From assembly GCF_026151205.1 (NCBI RefSeq), contig NC_087078.1, positions 14,835,118 to 14,899,117 of the forward strand: DNA of 64,000 nucleotides, in the 5' to 3' direction. The position numbers and the translations under genes are program-made. This DNA comes from Bolinopsis microptera (Eukaryota; Ctenophora; Tentaculata; Lobata; Bolinopsidae). The notes beneath the pieces are model-generated. The model was not told the DNA's origin. It worked only from the letters and a program-made list of their open reading frames with translations, and searched no databases. Shown here piece by piece: positions 25,201 to 37,200 of this stretch (positions within the stretch are counted from its first letter, which is position 1; every line of letters starts with the position of its first letter).

Positions 25201-28200
25201 AATATATACTCATTAACTTAAATACTGTTTCTGTAAACCTGAATTTGTGTCTCGATATTATTATCTAATTGCGAGTGGACATTTGAATAAATTTATTATC
25301 ATAAATATAGTCTATAGACTATAGACTATAAACTATATTAGACTATAGACTATAGACTATATACTAGATAGACTATAGACTATAGACTATAGACTATAGA
25401 CTATAGACTATAGACTAAATGCACATACAAATAATTATATTAGAAGATCCTGCTTCTAATATAATATTAGAGGATTAAAGCAATCTTGTCGTTCTTATTA
25501 TAATTGAGTTCTGTCCAGGTAAGATAGTAAAGTTCATATAGCAATAATTAGCACCTTGGAAAATAGACCGAAAAATAAGAACCTCCAGTTCTTATAATTC
25601 GGTCTCTTCGGTAGCAACAGCTAGTGTATTTGGAGTTACGCTGATGTTCTGAGCGACATTGTTCTCACATTGTTCTCCTACTTGGCGGACATTGCTCGTA
25701 GATCTTGTGACCTCTTTGATTAGTCTCGATATCCTCCTGATACTTGACAGAGTACCTTCTTTCAGACGAGGCATTCTCCAAAAGTAAAGGATGGGGTTAG
25801 CTGCAGAGTTAGCAGCTAAGAGTAGAGTTCGCACGGCGTTATCATAATAGTGCTGTGTATCAAACTGATACAAACCATTGTACCATTCATAGTCATTAGT
25901 AATCCACAAGTATGTCAAGAAGATGTAATGAGTAACTAGGGGTATGTTGCAGACTCCATAGAGCAAAGCAAACAGTAGAATGGTTACTGTCGCTCTATTC
26001 CTGGAACGTTGAAGTTCTTGTTGCACTTGTACGCCACTTCTTCTGAGCAACACTGCTGATATGATGCATCTCGTAGCAACAACAAAAGCCGGGGCAATGT
26101 AGGTTAAGTTTCTAATAACTAACAAGGTAAAGAAGTCAGCCTTGTTTGTTTGAATATAGACATGTACATATATGTCACAGGTTAAGTAGACAGAGGAATA
26201 AGATATGACTGTAAACTCAAACATATGGAGTCTTATATAGAAGGCTAATTTCAGCACTGAATACGTTATCACCGATATAATGAGATACTTTATTGTTTGT
26301 TGTTTAAAGGGTCTGAGCAGTGTAATTGTCCTGCTTATACTTAGACATATTACAAGAAATATGCTCAACGACACAGTTATATACCATAAGTACGCCGAAG
26401 CCACGCAGCCGTATTCACTTGCAAACCAGGGACCTGGTTGTCTGTTTGATAGGGATGAGATTCCAACTGGAAGAATTGCTATGCTGATCAAGATGTCATT
26501 CCCAGTTATAATCATGTAAATGACATTGGAGATGTCCCTTTTCTTTGACTTGAAGTATATGAGACTGATTAGGTTTCCAACTGTTCCGATGAGGAAGAAA
26601 AGACAACAGATAGATCCGTAGGCAATGTCTGCTGCCTTATTGAAGGCAAACTCTGTTGAATATGAAGATGTTGAATATAAAGATGTTGAGTAGTCCATTC
26701 TGTTAAAAATATAACAATTTACATCATAATTTCATAAAAACGTCATAATTTCCAGAATCAAGATGCTTAGTAGTAACAATTGATATCAATGAATAAAAAC
26801 TAGAAACTCAATGTAAGAATTTTTTAGATGTAATTAAAAAGCTCCCAAGTGGTGCTTCCTAAAGAGTACAACTTGATAAGCCCTTCATTGCAGATGGTAT
26901 AACTGCACTGCAGCTAACTCCAGTATCATTAGTAGTTAGTTAATAATTGTACGAGGGTAGTATCTAACTGATAAACGTGTTTAGTCCACTTTTTCCTTTG
27001 TCTAGTCGGTTCCATGAGTCCTCAAAGGGTGTATACTGAACAAGTGGATACAATGACCAACCTCAGGACACATTTTCATGTTGGCACATGATATCTGTAA
27101 TAAAGCTAAAGGTTACATCATTGATGTATCTAGCTCAGGAATTCTTGGGTTTTACCTGGATAAGTGTATCCCAGTTACCTGGTTACCTGGTTACCTGGTT
27201 ACCAGGTTACCTGGTTAACTGGTTACCATATAAGTGTATCCAGGTTACCTGGTTACCTGGTTACCTGGTTACCTGGTTACCAGGTTACCTGGTTAACTGG
27301 TTACCATATAAGTGTATCCAGGTTACCTGGTTACCTGGTTACCTGGTTACCTGGTTACCTGGTTACCTGGTTATCTGGTTACCAGGTTACCAGGTTACCT
27401 GGTTACCTGGTTAACTGGTTACCCGGTTACCCGGTTACCATATTCAGCAATAAGAGATGAATGAAGAAGAGTTATTTGATATTTTGAGCTACATGAAACG
27501 TTTTTTATTTTAAATTTTAAAAGAAAAATGCCTACGAGTACGGTTGATGGAAATTTAGCGTCCGCTAACCGGCGCAATTATTGTTAATTAAACTGTACGA
27601 GGGTAAACTATCATGACGTACTTAATCTTACAGTGCCGCTTATTTCAATTGTTCTATTGGTCATAAATCTATGTTGATTAACAAATAAGTTTTTCAGATG
27701 GAAGACGAAAGAAAGAACTGGTTGAGTGAAAGAACTGGCAAATCAGTCGAATCCAAGAAGCTTATCGTAACTATGAAGATCGAGATTGAAGAAGCTAATA
27801 AGAGAAACCGTGAATTGGACACGAGAAGCGTCGCTCTAAGCAAGTCAGTAAACGTATCCCCTGTAAACACATAATATTAAGCACCTACGTCAGTAGATAG
27901 TTCTAAAATCTGATGATTATAAGATTTGCGTTCCATTCTAAAAGCTTAAACTTAGGCGCTTTATTTTGCACGTGATATAACTAGATCGCATTATCTTAGG
28001 GAGAACGCTCTGTTGAAGGCAAAGCTACAGCAGATAGAAAACGAACTTTTCTCTCGTGATCAAGCCACCATGAACTTGAGGGGTGATGTCTTGGATCTCA
28101 ACGAGAAGTACAAGGGAACTCAACAGAAACACGTCATGGAACGGTATTTGACATGTTTTATATACCCACGTCCCACATCTATGAAAAATATGGCCTTTCA

Positions 28201-31200
28201 TTTATGTACCCTGCATAGCACGACCCCCTGATTTTATAATTCAGGACACTATATTGCTTTTCACCACACGGTAATGATCCAGGTACAACACGGCCCAACT
28301 GCGGCTCCGTATAGCCTACGCAAACTGTGAGGCTCAGATAAGAGAGAGAGCCAAGCTGGAGAATCCCGAGTTCTATTATCTGTCTTTGTGGCTGGAGTGT
28401 CAGGACAACATCAAGATCAGAATCGACGATAACAATCATTTGTAAGCAAAATTTTTCATTTTCCAATTTTTTAACGGTCGGAAAAACTTCAGAAGGGTTC
28501 CAGTGCTTTAAGGCCAGAGAGGGGTAAAAATAATTTTTCTAGTTTTCACATATTTGATCAGAGCTGCTGGAGACAGACAAGAAGAAAAAACCGGACCGAA
28601 ATCTGACCTTGTGTTTTTTAGATATCGCGCGCCAAATATTGAGGTTTACCTGTAATTACATGTAAAACTTAAACTTAAACTGAAAAAAGGTAAACCTCCT
28701 TAACTTGAAAAGACTGGCCACACCCAGAAGCTGAAACTTGGCACAGGTGTTCTTTGGGGAGTTACGCTAAAACGTTATGTTTTCGAATTTTGGTTTTTGC
28801 CTTTGTTCTTGAAATATGAGGTTAACTTTACCCCAAATTCGATTTTTCAAAAAAAGTTGACCTCATATTTCAAAAATGAAGGCAAAATTCTAAATTCTAA
28901 AACATAACGTTTTTTGCGCAACAACGCAAGAAACACCTGTGCCAAGTTTCAGCTTCTGGGTGTGGCCAGTCTTTTCAAGTTAAGGATTTTTGTATGAAAA
29001 AAACTGTTTCAAGTAAAACGAGTTTTACTTTTAGTGTTTTTATTTCACTGCCAAAATCTCAAATTGTGCATTATTTTCCGTATTTAGTAGCGTCTCCATA
29101 CAATTTTTGCTTTAAGGTGAGAATATGTTTATTGAAATACTTTATGTCGGGAAAATCAATATCTTAAACCAAAATTTGTCTAAAAATAGGGTTAACTATC
29201 ATGATATCTTGTGTTGTTAGTAAACATATAATTGTTAACCTCGCTATAGACCATATTACACTGGGATCGGTTTATCAATATATAGTTATACATGTAGTAA
29301 AACATTTGCCCAGTGTAACGATTAAGTTTTTGAGGTTAACATGTGATTGACTGGCCCGATATTCAACTAATGAGAGGTTAACCTCATTTTTTAGCCATTT
29401 GCGGGTGAACTCTTCTACTTAAATATGGTCAGTTCAAATCACCTTTGTCACATGATCATAGTTGAGGGCTGAGGCATTGGGATACAAATAGATACCTCAC
29501 TGTGATATTGTGGTACATAACAAAAGTAAGAATCGTATGTAAAAAATTCTTACGGTACCAAATGTGATGGTTAACCTCATTTTCTACACTTTCTCCAGAT
29601 AAAATGAAGTTAATCAGCACTACATCTAATATTTAGAAATTTGTATACCATAATCTTACGATGAAAATAACAACTCTATCATTTCATCTATTTCCGCTTT
29701 ACCTAAATTAATAGGTTAAGCTCATTTATAAACGTTTAAATATCGTTTTTACTGTCAATTATGAACCTAGAATTTAGAGTTATCATTTGCTGACCAAAAT
29801 AACAAAAAATCTTGGAGTGCAATAACATCTTAACCTCAATTTTATTAACCTCAATGTTGTTTAGTTAATTTTGTAAGAATCGGTTTACCTCATTCATCAA
29901 AAAAAGTTTAGGAGTACAGTTACAAATATGTGAATGGCAGCAAAATTTCATCAAAAAATGAATAAAAAAGAATAATGTTTTTGTAAATTGTTTTGAGCAT
30001 TTACCCCCCCCCCCCTCCCCCTCTGGCCTTAATCATTACCGTGTAAACACAACCAATCATTACATCTTTCTCAGATACAAAGAGTACGTGACCTCACTCC
30101 ACAACTCTCAAGACATGGAGGTTAAGTTCGAGCAGGAACCACCCTGCCCAGCTATTGAGACCGCTGTACCGATGTTACCTCTACAGAGATTTGATGATAT
30201 CCTGCTGGGTCGTCCTGCTCCTCCTCTCCCCTCCGCTCCTTCCAACTATCACCAGGTTCATGAGCTAGCTGATCTTTTAACAGGGATTCGGTGTGGGGCA
30301 TTTTGATTCCTATTTTTGTTGCTGACTGGATTATTTTATTTCAGTAACTTTAAAAAATCGTCCTTTTCATTTAAAAAATTGTTCCTCAGAATGACAGTGA
30401 GTTAAAAGTGTTGGCTGATCTCATGAGAGACACGAACATGGCCAGCTTCATGGCACCTCCCGACACCTCCCAGATCCCCCACTTCCCGAACTCCTCCCAC
30501 CTGGTACCCTCCACTCCGGCCCACCTGGTGGCCTCCACACCAGCCATCCCCTCCTCCAATACCCACTTCCAGTTCTCCGACCTGGACATGCCACCCACCA
30601 ACTCCTCCACCAGACCACCCTCCTCTGGGGGAAGCAGTAACACCAGCAGACCCCCTTCCAAACCTCTCGACCTGGCAGACTTTATGAAACAGCAGTCACG
30701 GCAGCCTGCTGCTCACTTCCAGATAGCTGACACCTTATCTCCCGTTGTGTCCGAGACGAGGCAGCCTGCTGATAATGTACCGGACTTTGCGATACCCAGC
30801 TCCGTGATCCCAAACCTATCTGGTAGCAACAGATCTTCACCCGCGGCAGCAGCTATGTAAGAGATTTTTCCCTAGTGTGATCAATAAAGTCTTGAAAAAA
30901 CCAAAATATCAGACTCTGATTTCGTAATTTTAACTTCAGATTTCGTAACTTTAACTTCTAGTTAAGCAGTAGGATGGTCATTTAATTTTTCAAGCCTGAA
31001 TGGCACAATAGGTCCCACAATTAAATTTAGAATCCACCCAGCACTCAACCAACGGAACCCTCCCGGCCTCCGGTACGAGGGCGTGGTAGAGCACGAACCC
31101 AGAGATCCGGACAGAGTACTGTACCCCCTGTTGTAGGTTCCAACCAACCAGTTGGATCAGTCAGCCCTCGCCAAGTCGAGCAGCCCACTCAACCCAAGGT

Positions 31201-34200
31201 AAGCTTCCGTTTTTACCGGGAAACCTAGATTTCAAATTTCCTATCTTACCTAGTGATCCTTCCGATCAAAGCCCCCTACGAAAAAAAGGAGCTTATGTTT
31301 TTCTTGTTGAAGCTTTCAGTCACCATCTGAATAATCTGACCTTGTTTTTAGGGTTTGATGATTTTGAATTGTTTCGATGAACTAGGAATTTTAGGAACGT
31401 TTTTCTAAATTCTCGTGAATCAGTTAACTAAACTTGAACTACAATAATTGCTATATTCTACAATATTGCTCCAAAAAATAAAAAGCGCTTTGAAAAGTCG
31501 AAGGCAAATCACATTGTTAAATAATACTTTTTTCCGTTAGAAAAGAATCACATGCGAAGCTGAATCTTCAAAAAATTTGCCTCTACAGTGTACTGTACTA
31601 AACATCGTTGTTGTACTCTATATTGGCTATCAGAGCTAGCAAACCGTCCACGTTCTCCTCTCCCGTCGGTAGAATCTGCTCCTCAGGAAGCTCGAATCCG
31701 ACTTTCCAGGAGTTCTCGTCGGGTCTCAACTCAAAAGTGTAGGAATCAGTAAGACCCAGCACATCATGGGCCCAATCAGCACTGTCCCCACTAGCCGGGT
31801 AGAGCGCAGCACTGCGCTGGTTTATGTACTTAGCACCGTGGCGCTGCGCGATGGCGTCACCACAGCTGCCCCAACTTTCAGGTGGTGCTGGTAGTTAGCA
31901 GGTTCTGCTGTCGTGTATCCGAGCGGTGTGAGGAACAGTTGAGAGTAACTGTGATAGGTGACATAGAGCTTCAACTTGTCCTTGTGTGGGGTCAGGAAAT
32001 CACTTACAATCCTTGTGTTTTCCTGGTCGAAGGCTTCCTTTCCAGGATAGACTTCACTGCAGGGATCTGTGCTAACTCCTGCTCTACCCCAGTCAGTACT
32101 CCAATTTCTGTTGGGGTCCACTCCATAGCATCTCTTGTAGAAACAGCCCCCGAACCAGTTGTATTTGTTCTTTTTACATCCAGATGGCTTTCGAGTCTTT
32201 CTCCAGAGCCTATCTTTAACGTGGGAGTGTTCGTAACCATCAGGGTTGATGGAAGGGGCGATGATAAACTGGAATTCGTCCAGAAGGGCTGTCATCTGTG
32301 TTGATTTGTCCTTTTCATGTTCTCCGAGCAGAGAGTCGATGATGTACATGACAGTGGCTGGTGATACCCACTCTCTGGCATGTATTCCTCCATCCAACCA
32401 GATTAAGGGCTTATCTTTAGATGCCTCTGAAGTGACGTTTGTTGTGATCCGGATTGCTTGAATCTTTCTTCCCTCGAACGTCTCGCCGGGTAGGTTAAAG
32501 GTCTCGGCATTGGAGCTGTGAGTTACTGCCAAGGCGTCAAGATGCTCGTAAATAATGTTGAGTCGATGGTAGGTGTCGTAAGAGAATTCTCCCTGTGCAA
32601 TCTGCGGTGCCAGTAGAAGTCCTTGTCGTTCCTTCCTTATTTCTGCCCCAACATCTTCCGATACCAGAGAATATGTTAACTCATGTGACTGGAAATATGT
32701 TTGGCATCTTGGAAAATTCTGAAAAGATATCAGAACGTCCGAGTGTCCAGATCTACCTTCAGAGAATATCTCTTGCACATCTTCTGATTCAAGAGATAGG
32801 ATGTTCTGGTGGTCATCAGCAGAGTTTATGTTCACCCGTAGAATCTGATGATTAGATTTATTAATTTGAGATTAATCAAGTCAAATTTAAAGTTTTCTAA
32901 ACGATTCGAGGTTGCCAAGAGTTAGGTACATTTTTGCAGGCCTTAACGCTCAATTTTGATAATCTGAAGTAATCTTACCTTGTATCCATCATAGGTTTTA
33001 TAACAGTAAATTGTTGAGAACAAAGCCACAAGAATTACGAAATTCCTCAACATTTTGATGATTCGTAAACGTTTCTAGTCAAACAAAAATGATTTAAATT
33101 TTGTTTTCCCCTCTACTTGAAAGATCCTGTTTTTCATCAGAACGTTGGCAATTTCTCACGTCTACACTTATCCAATTGTCTTACGCTTAATTGTGCTAAT
33201 TGAGGGAAAACAAAGCCCTTTTAACTTTCAAGTGACAATGGTAGAACTCAAGTGTAACTTTCCACCTGTCCGGCTGTTGTTTTCTTTCTAAGCCATTGTT
33301 TATTTACCTCAGTAAACTGTCAGAAGACACTCTGTAAGTTAACGGCAGGTGTCTGGCGGCAGATTGTATATATTTATGTTTATTTTCTCAAACTCTTAAT
33401 TAAGTTACGTTGTGAACACGAAGATTTGTCCTTATATTATATTAAGCTCGAAAATGGGACTGGAGAAACGCCAAATCTGGCGAGGTGGTTGAATGTGGTA
33501 AAACTTCTAAGACTATCGTTCTAGAACTTTGGTCTAGCCCTTAGATGTTTTGTGATAGATAACAAGGAGAAATTGATACGCATTATTCAGTTGGTCAACA
33601 CCCATTTAAAATAAATCTACATTTTAGATAATCTGACCCGTGAAAAAATCGATATTCTGCAACTCAGTTCTAGCTCCGATTAGTGAGTCATTCCCTTTTG
33701 GTAAGCAGCATTTTGGAAGAATTTCACGTTCTGTATTAGGATTTACTCAACTTTATCGTTGTACTTTATGTTGGCAATGAGAGCTAGTAAACCGTCCACA
33801 TTCTCCTCTCCCGTCGGTAGAATCTGCTCCTCAGGAAGCTCGAATCCGAACATGGAGTTCTCGTCTGGTCTCGACTCAAATGTGTAGGAATCAGTAAGAC
33901 CCAGCACGTCGTGAACCCAGTCTGGACTATCTCCACTAGCTGGATACAACTCAGACGCGCGCATTGGTTCGTACTTAACACCATGGCGACCAGCAATAGC
34001 CTTAACAACTGCATTCCCTACTTTAATATGGTGCTCATGGTCCTTGGGGAGAATATCTGAGGAATATCCTAGAGGGATGAGGAACAGTTGAGAGTAGCTG
34101 TGATATGTAACATACAGGGGGGGGGGGGGCCAATGGCTACTTTTGGGGTCTTGGGGAATTACGTCAACGATTTTACCCCGAGTCCCCATGATTTTTAGTC

Positions 34201-37200
34201 CCCATTAGTCCCCAAAAGTCTCCATTAGTCCCCATTTAGATGATTTTTAGTCCCCATTAGTCCCCAAAAGTCTCCATTAGTCCCCATTTAGATTTATCCT
34301 ACTCTTATCTTGGACAAAACATCTCGATCGTATCGTTATTAAACTAACTTGAAAACCATAAATAACTGTCAAAAATTCTGGGGACTTATGGGGACAAATG
34401 GTGAATTACGTCAACGAGTTGACCTCTAGTCCCCATGATTTTTAGTCCCCATTAGTCCCCAAAAGTCTCCATTGGTAGTCATTGGCCCCCCCCCCCCCCC
34501 CCAACATACAGCTTCAGCTTATTCTTGTTTGATTCCAAGTAATCCCTCACCATTCTTGTGTTTTTCTGGTCGAACGCTTTATTTCCAGGATAGACTTCAC
34601 TGCAGGGATCTGTGCTAACTCCTACTCTACCCCAGTCAGTACTCCAATTCCTGTTGGGGTCCACTCCATAGCACTTCCAGAAGAGGCATCCTCCAAACCA
34701 ACTGTGCATGTTACTCTTACATCCTGACGGTTTTCGAGTCTTTCTCCAGAGTCGGTCTGTTGAGTGGGAGTATTCATAACCATCAGGGTTGATTGAAGGG
34801 GCGATGATAAACTGGTATTCGTCCAGAAGGGCTGTCATCTATGTTGATTTGTCCTTTTCTTGTTCTCCGAGCAGAGAGTCGATGATGTACATGACAGTGG
34901 CTGGTGATACCCACTCTCTGGCATGTATTCCTCCATCCAACCATATTAAGGGCTTCTCTTTAGATGCCTCTGAAGTGACGTTTGTTGTGATCCGGATTGC
35001 TTGAATCTTCCTTCCCTCGAACGTCTCGCCGGGTAGGTTAAAGGTCTCGGCATTGGAGCTGTGAGTTACTGCCAAGGCATCAAGATGCTCGTAAATAATG
35101 TTGAGTCGATGGTAGGTGTCGTAAGAGAATTCTCCCTGTGCAATTTGAGGTGCCAGCATGAGTCCTTGTCGTTCCTTCCTTATTTCTGCCCCAACATCTT
35201 CCGCGTCCGATACCACAGAATATGTCAACTCATGTGACTGGAAATATGTTTGGCATCTTGGAAAATTCTGGGAAGATATCAGAACGTCCGAGTGTCCAGA
35301 TCTACCTTCAGAGAATATCTCCAGCACATCTTCTGATTCAAGAGATAGGATGTTCTGGTGGTCATCAGCAGAGTTTATGTTCACCCGTAGAATCTGATGA
35401 TTAGTCTTATTAATTTGAGATTAATCATTTCAAAATTCAAATTTAAAATTTTCTAAACGATTCAAGGTCGCGAAGAATCATATTGTTGCAGTCGTTAACG
35501 CTTAACGTTGATAATCAGAAGTAATCTTACATTGTATCCATCATAGGTTTTATAACAGTAAGTTGTCGAGAACAAGGCCACAAGAATTATGAAATTCCTC
35601 AACATTTTGATGATTCGTCAATGTTCTACTCCTACAAAAATGGCCTTTATTCCATTTCCTTTCATTTTAAAGAGTATTGTTCGAGGTGACGCTGGCAATT
35701 TATCATGTCTACACTAATGTGATTCTCGTATGCTGAGTTGTGTGAATTGAATAAAAACAAAGCACTGAGGTCCCTCAACCTTTCAAAAGATAATTCTAGC
35801 ACTTTTCATGATGTTGTTTTTTTACTTGTCAGAAGAATGCTCTGAAGTCTGAATAATATGACTGTGCAGTGTGCGGCAGATGTCTAGTTTAGTACTAGTG
35901 GGCAACGTAGGTTCTTTGTATTATAAGCTGATAAAAATAGGGATGAGAAGGTCGAGGATATATATTACGTTTAGGATTATAGAACTGTTTAAAAGTTTGC
36001 AGATGATAGGAGGTTATCAGAAATTTGTGAGTACAAATGAGATGTTTTTGATCATCTCAAACTCAGGAATACTGATCCAATTAGATAAACTTGTTTGTTT
36101 CCGACAAAGATCAAAATACATTCCAAAAACAACTGATTCGAACTTAAAGTTAAAATATTCAAAGTCTTATTCTAAACCTCTTATTTGCTAGTCCAATTAT
36201 ACGTCTGATTTCTGGTCTGAATCATCAGATTTTCCGTCGTCCTGATCATCCCCCTCGTCCTGATCATCCTCTTCGTCCTGATCATCCTCGTCGCCCTGAT
36301 CATCTCCTTCGTCCTGATCATCTCCTTCGTCCTGATCGTCCCCGTCGTCCTGATCATCCCCGTCGTCCTGATCATCCCCTTCGTCCTGATCATCCCTTTC
36401 GTCCTGATCATCCTCTTCGTCATGATCATCCTCTTCGTCATGATCATCCCCTTCGTCCTGATCATCCTTTTCGTCCTGATCGTCCCCGTCGTCTTGATCA
36501 TCCCCTTCGTCCTGATCATCCCCTTCGTCCTGATCATCCTTTTCGTCCTGATCATCCTCTTCGTCCTGATCATCCCCGTCGTCCTGATCATCCCCGTCGT
36601 CCTGATCATCCTCTTCGTCCTGATCATCCCCGTCGTCCTGATCATCACCGTCGTCCTGATCATCCTCTTCGTCCTGATCGTCCCCGTCGTCCTGATCGTT
36701 CCCGTCGTCCTGATCATCCCCTTCGTCCTGATCATCCCCTTCGTCCTGATCATCCCCTTCGTCCTGATCATCCCCTTCGTCCTGATCATCCTTTTCGTCC
36801 TGATCATCCTCTTCGTCCTGATTATCCCCGTCGTCCTGATCATCCTCGTCGTCCCGATCATCCCCGTCGTCCTGGTCATCCCCGTCGTCCTGATCATCTT
36901 CTTCGTCCTGATCATCCCCGTCGTCCTGATCATCCCCGTCGTCCTGATCATCCCCGTCGTCCTGATCATCCCCGTCGTCCTGATCATCCCCGTCGTCCTG
37001 ATCATCCCCGTCGTCCTGATCATCCCCGTCGTCCTGATTGTCCCCGTCGTCCTTATCGTCAGATTTATCCTCTATCTCGTACTTAATATTGGCTATAAGA
37101 GCCAGCAAACCATCCACATTCTCCTCAGCTGTTGGTACAATCTGATCCTCTGGGAGCTCAAATCCAACCCTCCAGGAGTCCCCATCTGGTCTCAGTTCAA

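Larger units (their letters stand above)
23648..27697. other. 4-kb intron hosting the GPCR gene and microsatellites
   Basis: Contains the minus-strand GPCR gene (25592-26698), a TATAGAC repeat near 25306-25421 and a GGTTACCT repeat at 27165-27442. The 23870-24500 stretch looks like a diverged dispersed repeat (two similar passages ending in 'CTTATTTATATAC' and 'CACATTTATATAAG'), but no termini could be fixed. Confidence 0.6.

Noticed and set aside
27088-27460. Open frames reading LPGYLV repeats
   Set aside because: Pure product of the GGTTACCT octamer; several frames open at once.
31882-32304. 140-codon plus-strand frame opposite carboxypeptidase copy 1
   Set aside because: Antisense shadow of a conserved catalytic domain.
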